A stretch of 7,258 nucleotides of DNA from Caldilineae bacterium (GTDB lineage: Bacteria; Chloroflexota; Anaerolineae; J102), in contig DUEF01000151.1 in the NCBI GenBank assembly GCA_011176555.1, forward strand, positions 1 through 7,258, written 5' to 3'. A program made the translations under genes and the position numbers. The notes below the pieces were generated by a model, which ran no database searches, was not told where the DNA came from, and saw nothing but the letters and a program-made list of their open reading frames with translations. Of this stretch, positions 1-5,571 are shown piece after piece (the first letter of the stretch is position 1; the number at the start of each line of letters is the position of its first letter).

Positions 1-240
1 CCGATCAAACGGGTGGAGGGACGCAACTTTCGCACGCACGCCTCCTTCATTTTGCAGGAAGATCGGGTGCTGTCGATCTTGCTGGAAGCAGACCCCGTTC
101 ATGATTTCGAGCGTGTCCTGGCTGCGCTCGATCTGGCCGCGGATCAAACGATAGGTGAATATGATCTGCCGGACAAGCCCTGGTATTACCGGCGGAGTGA
201 GTATCAATCCGACAGTTCTCCGACCGAACCGACGCCCTGA
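1..240 (+). CDS. 3' end of an unrecognised gene (5' truncated)
   Basis: The frame is open from the first base (P-I-K-R-V-E-G-R-N...) and stops at TGA 238-240, so about 79 C-terminal residues are visible. The GTG at 13 is only an internal in-frame codon; nothing marks it as a start, and the gene probably begins left of the window. The visible part has a hydrophobic/acidic stretch (FILQEDRVLSILLEADP), a helical-looking segment rich in Leu, Ala and Asp, and a polar Ser/Pro/Thr tail. I see no membrane segment or catalytic motif and do not recognise the family. The stop lies 9 bases before the ATG of the next gene and in the same frame, so the two are probably co-transcribed. Coding status rests on the open frame and sensible composition. 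Confidence 0.55.
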   Translation, partial: PIKRVEGRNFRTHASFILQEDRVLSILLEADPVHDFERVLAALDLAADQTIGEYDLPDKPWYYRRSEYQSDSSPTEPTP

Positions 241-249
241 CCAAAACGA

Positions 250-1035
250 ATGGAGCCGGCTTACCAGAACGACCTTCCCAAACTTTGCGCGCTGGAAACG
301 TATGTCAGGGATGTCGCCAAGGCTCAGACATTCCTGGCAACCCACTTTGGGCTCGAATTCCAGACGCCGGGCGTTTTTGTTGTGGATGATATCGCTTGGC
401 GCTTGCTGCCGGGCGCTCAGCCTTGTGGCACGCATGGCCCTCATGGCGTACTGCCCGCCTTCGCCATCGACGATTTCGGCGCCGCGCGTGGCTATTTCCG
501 GGAGCGAGACATCCCCATCGTTTTCGAGGAGATGTTGCCCGGTCTCAATTTGCTGATCTTCCTCGACCCCGACGACACGCCCATCGAACTCGTACAGACA
601 ACCGATCCGCGAGAATGGGACATCCGTCAGCGTCGGGCATTGAAGACGAAACATCGGCAGGATGAAGCGCCCGCTGGCCCGTTACGGCTGGGCGCTTTGA
701 GCGAACTCACGATTTACACGCACGACATCACCGCCAGCGGACGTTTTTACCGGGATGTCGTGGGCTTGCCTGCCGGTCTTTCCTTTTTTGGTCATATTCA
801 CCTGGTAGCCGAAAACCTGCCGGTCGTGTTGCGCGGCACGAATTGGCAGTGCAAGGCGCCGCATTCACTTCACGGATCCGAGCCTGTTTTCTCTGTCCCC
901 GACCTACGGTCGTTCTGCGACCATCTGGTTTCCGCCGGCCATTCTCCTGACTCCGTCTCTTCCCACAGAGCGACTTTCACCGATCCTGTCGGTTTGCGCC
1001 TGCATTTTGTCGAGCGGCGGGGCTCCGTGACTTAG
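250..1035 (+). CDS. Tandem VOC-domain (glyoxalase/bleomycin-resistance fold) protein
   Basis: This 261-residue soluble protein has two glyoxalase-like (vicinal oxygen chelate) modules. Module 1 spans about 12-116, from LETYVRDVAKAQTFLATHFGL to DPDDTPIELVQ. Module 2 spans about 150-256, from LTIYTHDITASGRFYRDVVGL to DPVGLRLHFVE. A charged linker lies at about 118-146. Family members usually bind a divalent metal through His/Glu at the first and last strands of each module. Here those positions read A14 and E113 in module 1, E152 and H252 in module 2, so one usual ligand is missing and one Glu is His. Substrate and reaction cannot be told; dioxygenase, lyase or a binding role are all possible. 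The ATG at 250 has no clear Shine-Dalgarno, and translation may be coupled to the gene ending 9 bases upstream. It is transcribed toward the atp operon but separated from it by a terminator-like hairpin and a promoter, so it need not be related to ATP synthase. Confidence 0.85.
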   Translation: MEPAYQNDLPKLCALETYVRDVAKAQTFLATHFGLEFQTPGVFVVDDIAWRLLPGAQPCGTHGPHGVLPAFAIDDFGAARGYFRERDIPIVFEEMLPGLNLLIFLDPDDTPIELVQTTDPREWDIRQRRALKTKHRQDEAPAGPLRLGALSELTIYTHDITASGRFYRDVVGLPAGLSFFGHIHLVAENLPVVLRGTNWQCKAPHSLHGSEPVFSVPDLRSFCDHLVSAGHSPDSVSSHRATFTDPVGLRLHFVERRGSVT

Positions 1036-1070
1036 GGGCGTGCACGCCATTTCGCGCCCCGTTCTGTTTT
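1035..1070 (+). terminator. Possible rho-independent terminator after the VOC gene
   Basis: GGGGCG at 1035-1040 pairs with CGCCCC at 1055-1060. The stem extends inward by a T-G wobble and a G-C pair, leaving a 10-base loop, and GTTCTGTTTT follows. The hairpin starts at the last base of the VOC stop codon. A competing perfect 12-base palindrome, GGCGTGCACGCC, sits at 1037-1048. The T tract is imperfect, so this could be a weak or leaky terminator. Confidence 0.45.
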
Positions 1071-1098
1071 GCACGATCCGGAGCGTTTCGGTTATACT
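1069..1098 (+). promoter_or_regulatory. Candidate sigma70-type promoter of the atp operon
   Basis: A TATACT hexamer at 1093-1098 (5 of 6 to TATAAT) is preceded at 18 bases by TTGCAC at 1069-1074 (TTG conserved, second half poor). Transcription would start near 1105 and leave a leader of about 80 nt before the first atp gene. It is the best -10/-35 pair I see in the only non-coding gap upstream of the operon. The -35 begins inside the T tract of the upstream terminator-like hairpin. An inverted repeat CGGAG/CTCCG (1079-1083, 1097-1101) overlaps the -10 but is short enough to be chance. Confidence 0.5.
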
Positions 1099-1184
1099 CC
1101 GACCTACGGTTGTTTGAACCATCCAAAACTCCCTGATATTCCGACAAAAGAGACGCCGTCAAGTCTCAGGAAGGGGGAGGAATT

Positions 1185-1451
1185 ATGCAGAAACGCCGTC
1201 ATCAAACGAAGCATCCGTCCTGGGTGCGGCTGGCCGTTCGACTAGCCGGCTGGGTTTCAGTGGCGTTGTTCTTGCCTTTAGCTCTAGGCATATTGCTTGA
1301 CAAGTCTACCGGCTTGAGCCCCCTCGGACTGCTGCTTGGCATGAGTGTGGGGATGCTGATAGCCCTCACCATCGTTCTTCGCATCATTCGAAATCGTCTG
1401 CTTATTTTGTCGCCCATCGTCGACGCAGAAGATAACAAGGAGAGCTTATAG
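1185..1451 (+). CDS. atpZ: AtpZ/AtpI-family small membrane protein, ATP synthase assembly
   Basis: This 88-residue protein has a basic, His/Lys/Arg-rich N-terminus (MQKRRHQTKHPSW), two membrane segments (about 18-38 and 45-66) and a short polar tail. The turn between the helices, GILLDKSTGLSPLGLLLG, matches the pattern of the short AtpZ/AtpI family that commonly opens atp operons. Family members are linked to c-ring assembly and, in some bacilli, to Mg2+/Ca2+ supply; which applies here is unknown. At 88 residues it is closer to AtpZ than to the longer, four-helix AtpI. The ATG follows a strong GGGAGG (1175-1180) at a tight 4-base spacing. The TAG stop (1449-1451) shares its G with the GTG start of atpB, which predicts translational coupling between the two. 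Confidence 0.82.
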   Translation: MQKRRHQTKHPSWVRLAVRLAGWVSVALFLPLALGILLDKSTGLSPLGLLLGMSVGMLIALTIVLRIIRNRLLILSPIVDAEDNKESL

Positions 1452-2482
1452 TGCGTAAACTCTTCCAAGGCAAAAACCTGATCTACACCATTGGCGTGTT
1501 GGCGCTAATGGTCGTGTCTGTGGTGTTCATCAGAGTGCCGCTACCCACCATCTCTTTGCCTGCCGAGCATATTCCGGGATGGTCAATCGCCGGTTTTCCG
1601 ATCACCAATACGATCATCGCCACCCTTTTGGCGGATATCACTGTGTTGTTGATCGGGCTCCTGGCTGTGCGGAAGATGAAAGATGTACCGGAGGGATTCC
1701 TCCAAAACATCATGGAGTGGGTGGTGGAGATATTCGATGGGATGTTGACCGATATTGGGGGTAAGAAAAAGGCGCGGGCATGGTTGCCGATGTTCTTGAC
1801 TATCCTGCTTTTCCTCCTCTTCGCGAATTGGTGGGAGTTGGTTCCGGGATTCGACAGCATTGGCGTGATGGAGCCGGTGGAAGTGGCCTACGCCAAAACC
1901 GGCGTCACGACAGGCTATGAGACGACTTCGATTTTGGGAATGTCCTCGCTGGTTTCCGATCAGGTAAAACTCACGGAGGAGGAGCAGGCGGAGATCAAGG
2001 CTGAAGCCAAACACGCCGAAGAGGCGGGGGAGGAGTACCATCCGCACGAGGCGAAGGGCTATATCCTCATCCCCTACTTCCGCGCGGCCGCCACCGACCT
2101 GAATCTGACGATTGGCCTGGCTCTCATGGTCGTGGTTCTGAGTCATATCATCGGTTTTCGGACGGTGGGCGTCAAGTATATCAGGCGTTTCGCCATGCCG
2201 GTGATTACGGGGATGAAGCCGATCGACATCATTGTCGGCATCCTCGAACTATTCTCGGAATTCGCCAAGATTATCAGCCTGGCCTTCCGACTTTTTGGCA
2301 ACATCTTTTCCGGACAGATTCTGCTATTTGTGATGGCGTTTCTGCTCGCGTTTTTGCTCCCCTTGCCGTTCATGGCGCTGGAATTATTTGTTGGCTTCAT
2401 GCAAGCCTTCGTTTTCGCTATCCTGACTTTCATCTATTTCGAGCAGGCTACGCACAGCCATGCCGGAGATGAGCATCACTAG
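1451..2482 (+). CDS. atpB: ATP synthase Fo subunit a
   Basis: Subunit a is the membrane stator that carries the two proton half-channels beside the c ring. The diagnostic block LAFRLFGN puts the essential arginine at R280 (E. coli R210), and Q318 in FMQAFVFAILTF matches E. coli Q252. E266 matches E196, E311 sits at H245 and Q289 at E219. Likely membrane segments are 10-28, 48-72, 113-130, 218-236, and the long pair 259-303 and 306-333. The N-terminal helix 10-28 is an extra segment relative to E. coli. At 343 residues the protein is longer than E. coli a (271). Most of the excess is this N-terminus and a loop at about 133-207 that includes a 33-residue charged stretch (171-203). Positive-inside reasoning puts that loop on the outer face. 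The C-terminus is His-rich. The start is GTG, overlapping the previous stop by one base; the family's N-terminus is variable, so the start rests on this junction and the preceding AAGGAG (1437-1442). Confidence 0.97.
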   Translation: MRKLFQGKNLIYTIGVLALMVVSVVFIRVPLPTISLPAEHIPGWSIAGFPITNTIIATLLADITVLLIGLLAVRKMKDVPEGFLQNIMEWVVEIFDGMLTDIGGKKKARAWLPMFLTILLFLLFANWWELVPGFDSIGVMEPVEVAYAKTGVTTGYETTSILGMSSLVSDQVKLTEEEQAEIKAEAKHAEEAGEEYHPHEAKGYILIPYFRAAATDLNLTIGLALMVVVLSHIIGFRTVGVKYIRRFAMPVITGMKPIDIIVGILELFSEFAKIISLAFRLFGNIFSGQILLFVMAFLLAFLLPLPFMALELFVGFMQAFVFAILTFIYFEQATHSHAGDEHH

Positions 2483-2486
2483 AAGT

Positions 2487-2549
2487 TAGTGGGTAGTGGG
2501 TAGTAGATATTGATTCAGTGCGAATACCCAATACCCCATATCAATATTT
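2487..2549. repeat. Heptad-periodic palindromic element in the atpB-atpE spacer
   Basis: The sequence divides into 7-base units: TAGTGGG (2487), TAGTGGG (2494), TAGTAGA (2501), TATTGAT (2508), then a complementary half GAATACC (2522), CAATACC (2529), CCATATC (2536), AATATTT (2543). Two inverted repeats lie in it: 2491-2502 with 2525-2536 (11 of 12 bases) and 2507-2514 with 2540-2547 (8 of 8). Their arms cross, so they are alternatives or a partial pseudoknot in RNA. The element starts 4 bases after the atpB stop. It resembles dispersed intergenic repeats rather than coding sequence. Confidence 0.7.
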
Positions 2550-2583
2550 GCCGTCACTCAACCACTTTACTTTCGGTTGCCTA

Positions 2584-2596
2584 TTTTTTACGGAGG
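2584..2596 (+). promoter_or_regulatory. U-tract and Shine-Dalgarno of atpE
   Basis: Six T residues (2584-2589) lie directly before ACGGAGG (SD core GGAGG 2592-2596). The SD sits 12 bases from the ATG at 2609, longer than ideal. In E. coli a U-rich segment upstream of the atpE SD raises translation of subunit c, which is needed in many copies; a similar job here is inference. Confidence 0.45.
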
Positions 2597-2608
2597 AACT
2601 ATCTCATT

Positions 2609-2845
2609 ATGATTGAAATCCTAGCTCCTGCTCTTGCGATTGGCTTGGGCGCCATTGGTCCTGGCATCGGTATTGGCCTGTTGGTCATGGGCGCTTTGCA
2701 AGCTATGGGCCGTAATCCCGAGTTCGCCGGTGAAATCCGCACCAACATGATTTTGGGTATCGTGTTCGCCGAGTCCATCGCCATCTACGCCCTTGTCGTT
2801 GCGCTCCTGTTGCTGTTTGTGGGTGCTCCGGGTCTGGCAGGTTAG
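2609..2845 (+). CDS. atpE: ATP synthase Fo subunit c
   Basis: This is the ring-forming proteolipid that carries protons through the membrane: 78 residues, a hairpin of two helices (about 4-33 and 45-72). Helix 1 has the glycine series G12, G14, G17, G19, G21, G23 used for tight helix packing. The polar loop is R35-N36-P37, and the ion-binding carboxylate is E55 in FAESIAIY. S56 and Y60 are present, as in many carboxylate-locking sites, but the glutamine that Na+-type rings carry in GxGQG is I22 and the usual Thr after E-S is I57, so H+ specificity is predicted. An in-frame extension to 2510 is open, but it runs through the repeat element and lacks family similarity. The ATG at 2609, downstream of GGAGG, gives the normal c-subunit N-terminus. 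Ring size cannot be read from sequence. Confidence 0.97.
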   Translation: MIEILAPALAIGLGAIGPGIGIGLLVMGALQAMGRNPEFAGEIRTNMILGIVFAESIAIYALVVALLLLFVGAPGLAG

Positions 2846-2864
2846 GACATATCTGTCAGATGTC
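2846..2864 (+). other. Small hairpin just after the atpE stop
   Basis: GAC (2846-2848) and ATCT (2851-2854) pair with AGAT (2858-2861) and GTC (2862-2864), giving seven base pairs with a 2-base bulge and a GTC loop. It begins at the base after the atpE TAG. There is no T tract, so it is not a terminator. A role in stabilising the 3' end of the atpE message is possible but unproven. Confidence 0.3.
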
Positions 2865-2897
2865 ACCCCACGTCATTGCAACTAAAGGAGGTGCAGT

Positions 2898-3389
2898 ATG
2901 GATGCCCTAGGCATCAATGGGCCGTTTCTATTAGCACAGATTGTCAATTTTGTCATCCTTTATCTTTTGCTCAGCCGTTTGGTCTTCCCGCCCCTGCTGA
3001 AGATGCTCGATGAGCGAAAGCAGAAAATTGCTGAGGGTTTGACAGCGGCCGAAGTTGCACGCCAGGAAGCGGAAGCGGAACGCGCTCAGTTGATGAACCA
3101 ACTTGAACAGGAGCGCGCTGAAGCGCAAAGACGCATCGCCGCAGCTTCGACGCAGGCCGAGAAAGTCAAGGCCGAGATCCTGGCGAGCGCCCAGAAAGAA
3201 GCTGAAGAGATCAAGGTGAAAGCGAAGCTGGAGGCCGAAGCGGAGAAACAACGCATTCTGGCCGATGCCGAAAAACAGATCGCTGAACTGACCATGCTTG
3301 CGACCGAGCGTGTTGTGCGTTTGGGCATGGACCAATCTCTGCAGCATAAATTGATTGAAGACTTCCTATCTGAAACGAGCCTGAACTGA
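2898..3389 (+). CDS. atpF: ATP synthase Fo subunit b
   Basis: Subunit b is the peripheral stalk that ties Fo subunit a to F1 through delta. It has 163 residues: a short N-terminus, one membrane helix (about 10-30, FLLAQIVNFVILYLLL, with the typical Q and N in the membrane), a P31-P32 kink, then a long charged helix (about 38-145) rich in Ala, Glu, Lys, Gln and Arg that forms the right-handed coiled coil dimer. The C-terminal HKLIEDFLSE is the usual delta-contacting end. Length is normal for bacterial b (156-170). The ATG follows AAAGGAGGTG (2884-2893, SD core to ATG 6 bases), the strongest ribosome binding site in the window. Only one b gene is seen, so the stalk should be a b2 homodimer rather than b/b'. 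Confidence 0.96.
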   Translation: MDALGINGPFLLAQIVNFVILYLLLSRLVFPPLLKMLDERKQKIAEGLTAAEVARQEAEAERAQLMNQLEQERAEAQRRIAAASTQAEKVKAEILASAQKEAEEIKVKAKLEAEAEKQRILADAEKQIAELTMLATERVVRLGMDQSLQHKLIEDFLSETSLN

Positions 3390-3390
3390 T

Positions 3391-3915
3391 ATGGAAAGGA
3401 CGCCCGAAGCGTACACCCGTGGCATTTTGGCTGCGACTCTTGAGCCCTGGATCGATGGCCTGGAGAAAGTCAATTCCGCCCTGCAAACCGATGTGAAATT
3501 GAGATCTCAGGTGGAGGATCCAAGTGTGGAGCCCTTGACTAAAGGCGCTCTCCTGGCTCCATTGCTTTCCAGTTCATCTCCCGAAATTGGCAACTTCATT
3601 AACGTGTTGTTGGCTAATAACGATCTTGGGTATTTGGATGAGATCCTGGCCTTGTTATCGACCGTGATCCAAGAGGAGGCAGGCGGGCCGCAGCGCGTGC
3701 TTGTCACCAGCGCCGTCCCGCTTACAGACGATGAGCAAGAGCGTCTGCGCACGCGTTTGGTCCAACAATTTGGCTCCAACCTCCAATTCGTCTTTCAGGT
3801 CGATCCCGAAATCCTGGGCGGCCTGGTTGTCCAGGTTGGCGACAAGTTGATCGATGACAGCGTGCGCTCTCGCCTGGGCGCGCTCAGTCAATCCCTCGGT
3901 GTGCGTTCCAGCTAA
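3391..3915 (+). CDS. atpH: ATP synthase F1 subunit delta (OSCP)
   Basis: Delta sits on top of the F1 head and joins it to the b stalk. It has 174 residues, close to the family norm of about 178. An N-terminal helical domain (about 5-105) is followed by the conserved C-terminal domain. Hallmarks are VDPEILGGLVVQVGDKLIDD (137-156) and SVRSRLGAL (157-165). The N-terminal helix (YTRGILAATLEPW) is more divergent than usual. The start ATG lies one base after the atpF TGA and I see no convincing SD in front of it, so translation probably depends on ribosomes finishing atpF. The stop TAA (3913-3915) runs straight into AGGAGTAACC, a ribosome-binding-site-like sequence that is repeated immediately before atpA. 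Confidence 0.95.
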   Translation: MERTPEAYTRGILAATLEPWIDGLEKVNSALQTDVKLRSQVEDPSVEPLTKGALLAPLLSSSSPEIGNFINVLLANNDLGYLDEILALLSTVIQEEAGGPQRVLVTSAVPLTDDEQERLRTRLVQQFGSNLQFVFQVDPEILGGLVVQVGDKLIDDSVRSRLGALSQSLGVRSS

Positions 3916-4022
3916 GGAGTAACCCTCCACCGCGGTAATCAGTAAACAGTAAGCAGTCTGATCACTGAATACTGATTGCTGAACACTGATCATCTATGAT
4001 CCATGTTCCTTGAGGAGTAACC
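3915..4022. repeat. 10-base direct repeats bracketing the atpH-atpA palindrome
   Basis: AGGAGTAACC occurs at 3915-3924 (overlapping the last base of the atpH stop) and again at 4013-4022 (the atpA ribosome binding site). The 88 bases between the copies contain the heptad palindrome plus a second small inverted repeat, GATCAT-CT-ATGATC (3988-4001). Collapsing the two copies would leave a stop codon, SD and ATG in normal close spacing. The arrangement looks like a target duplication made when a short element inserted, although SD-like sequences can recur by chance. Confidence 0.5.
3933..3988. repeat. Heptad-periodic palindrome in the atpH-atpA spacer
   Basis: CAGT occurs at 3940, 3947 and 3954, exactly 7 bases apart. 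Its complement ACTG follows at 3964, 3971, 3978 (as GCTG) and 3985, also 7 apart. The two halves are mirror images about 3960.5, so each CAGT faces an ACTG and the RNA could fold into a long interrupted stem with a CTGATC loop. It has the same architecture as the element before atpE, with a related unit (YAGTNNN). Confidence 0.75.
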
Positions 4023-4023
4023 T

Positions 4024-5529
4024 ATGGTAGTCGGCCTTGACGAATTCACCCGGCAACTAAAAGAACAAATTCAGCATTTCGAAGCGCCTACGAAATTGGT
4101 GGACGTGGGCACTGTGGTCGAAGTCGGTGACGGCATCGCTCGCATTGCCGGTTTGCAGAACGCAATGTCCCAGGAGTTGGTCGAGTTTCCTGATGGGACG
4201 CTTGGCATCGCTTTGAACCTCGATGAGGACACAATCGGCGCGATCGTTATGGGCGATGACACCGGCATCCAGGAAGGAGACCTCGTGCGAAGCACGGGGC
4301 GTATCTCTTCCGTGCCCGTTGGTGATGCCCTGATCGGACGCGTGGTCAACGCTGTCGGTCAGCCCATTGACGGCAAAGGCCCCATCGAAACCGACAAGTA
4401 CCGCAATGTCGAACGCATCGCTCCCAACGTGGTGGTGCGGAAAAGCGTCGATACGCCGGTGCAAACGGGCATCAAGGCCATCGACGCCATGATCCCGATT
4501 GGCCGTGGCCAGCGCGAGTTGATCATCGGTGACCGCCAAACCGGGAAAACCACAGTCGCCGTTGACACCATCATCAACCAGAAGGGCAAAGACCTCATCT
4601 GCATTTATGTCGCCATTGGCCAGAAACGGTCGAGCGTGGCGCAGGTCGTCGCCACCCTGGAAGAGCATGGGGCCATGGAGCACACTATCGTTGTCTCGGC
4701 CACCGCTTCTGAACCGGCCGCCCTCCAATACCTGGCCCCGTACGCCGGTTGCGCCATCGGTGAAGAGTTCATGGAGCAGGGCAAAGACGCGCTTATCGTT
4801 TACGACGATCTGAGCAAGCACGCCTGGGCCTACCGCCAGGTTTCGCTTTTGCTGCGACGCCCCCCGGGCCGCGAGGCCTATCCCGGTGATGTTTTCTACC
4901 TGCACAGTCGCCTGTTGGAACGGGCCGCGAAGTTGGCGCCGGAGTACGGCGGCGGCTCTCTCACCGCCCTACCGGTGATCGAGACCCAGGCCGGTGACGT
5001 GTCCGCCTACATCCCCACCAATGTCATTTCCATCACCGATGGCCAGATTTATCTTGAAGCCGATTTGTTTTACGCCGGCATCCGTCCGGCATTGAACGTC
5101 GGTCTTTCGGTGTCCCGCGTGGGGTCATCTGCGCAGACCAAAGCCATGAAGCAGGTGGCCGGCAAGATGAAGCTGGAGTTGGCGCAAGGGCGCGAGTTGG
5201 CGGCCTTCGCCCAATTCGGCTCGGATTTGGATAAAGCGACGCAACGACAGCTCGATCGTTTCCAACGTCTGACGCAGTTGCTCAAGCAGCCGCAGTATCG
5301 TCCGTTGTCGCTGAGCGATGAGGTGATGTCGATCTACGCCGGCACCAACGGCTATCTTGACGACATCGCCGTCGACCGTATCCCTGAGTGGGAGCAGTCG
5401 TTTTATCAGTTTATGGCCACAAACTATCCCGAAATCGGTAAGGCCATCGATCGTGAGAAGGTGCTATCCGAAACGACCGAGGATGGTTTGAAGTTGGCGC
5501 TCAATGAGTTCAACAAGCAATTTGTGTAG
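4024..5529 (+). CDS. atpA: ATP synthase F1 subunit alpha
   Basis: Alpha provides the non-catalytic nucleotide sites of the alpha3beta3 head and the arginine finger for catalysis on beta. It has 501 residues, the usual length. Order of parts: N-terminal helix (1-22) that meets delta, beta barrel (about 25-92), nucleotide-binding domain (about 95-375) and C-terminal helical domain. The P-loop is GDRQTGKT (169-176, K175), the Walker B strand is ALIVYDD (256-262), and the family signature PALNVGLSVSRVGS lies at 355-368 with the arginine finger at R365 (E. coli R376). The Q-rich P-loop with Q172 is typical of alpha rather than beta. The ATG follows TGAGGAGT (4011-4018) at normal spacing. No truncation or frame problem is seen. 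Confidence 0.98.
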   Translation: MVVGLDEFTRQLKEQIQHFEAPTKLVDVGTVVEVGDGIARIAGLQNAMSQELVEFPDGTLGIALNLDEDTIGAIVMGDDTGIQEGDLVRSTGRISSVPVGDALIGRVVNAVGQPIDGKGPIETDKYRNVERIAPNVVVRKSVDTPVQTGIKAIDAMIPIGRGQRELIIGDRQTGKTTVAVDTIINQKGKDLICIYVAIGQKRSSVAQVVATLEEHGAMEHTIVVSATASEPAALQYLAPYAGCAIGEEFMEQGKDALIVYDDLSKHAWAYRQVSLLLRRPPGREAYPGDVFYLHSRLLERAAKLAPEYGGGSLTALPVIETQAGDVSAYIPTNVISITDGQIYLEADLFYAGIRPALNVGLSVSRVGSSAQTKAMKQVAGKMKLELAQGRELAAFAQFGSDLDKATQRQLDRFQRLTQLLKQPQYRPLSLSDEVMSIYAGTNGYLDDIAVDRIPEWEQSFYQFMATNYPEIGKAIDREKVLSETTEDGLKLALNEFNKQFV

Positions 5530-5532
5530 GAA

Positions 5533-5546
5533 GACGCTCCGGCGTC
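5533..5546 (+). other. cUNCGg-type hairpin between atpA and atpG
   Basis: GACGC (5533-5537) and GCGTC (5542-5546) are perfectly complementary around TCCG, so the RNA would form a 5-bp stem closed by C-G over a UCCG tetraloop, a member of the very stable UNCG class. It starts 3 bases after the atpA stop. No T tract follows, so termination is unlikely; RNA stability or ribosome spacing roles are possible. Confidence 0.5.
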
Positions 5547-5571
5547 GACCGAACCATGTGAGGAAAAGAGC

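Noticed and set aside
1079..1101. CGGAG/CTCCG inverted repeat over the -10 as an operator.
   Set aside because: Five-base arms with 13 bases between them are easily chance; no known operator is recognised.
899..1110. CCGACCTACGGT occurs at 899-910 (inside the VOC gene) and at 1099-1110 (operon leader), with loosely similar bases after it.
   Set aside because: A 12-base repeat is expected about once or twice by chance in 7 kb, and one copy is in coding sequence; the further similarity needs gaps.
2510..2608. N-terminal extension of subunit c by 33 residues.
   Set aside because: It runs through the palindromic repeat and the ribosome binding site, and subunit c of normal length starts at 2609.
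2609..2845. Na+-dependent c ring, suggested by E55-S56 and Y60.
   Set aside because: The Na+-type glutamine in helix 1 is I22 and the Thr after E-S is I57, so a proton site is more likely.
4057..4905. A 282-codon open frame on the minus strand, antisense to atpA, and other long minus-strand frames over atpB, atpG and atpD.
   Set aside because: They lie opposite strongly conserved ATP synthase genes, have low-complexity or implausible compositions, and come from codon bias of the real genes.
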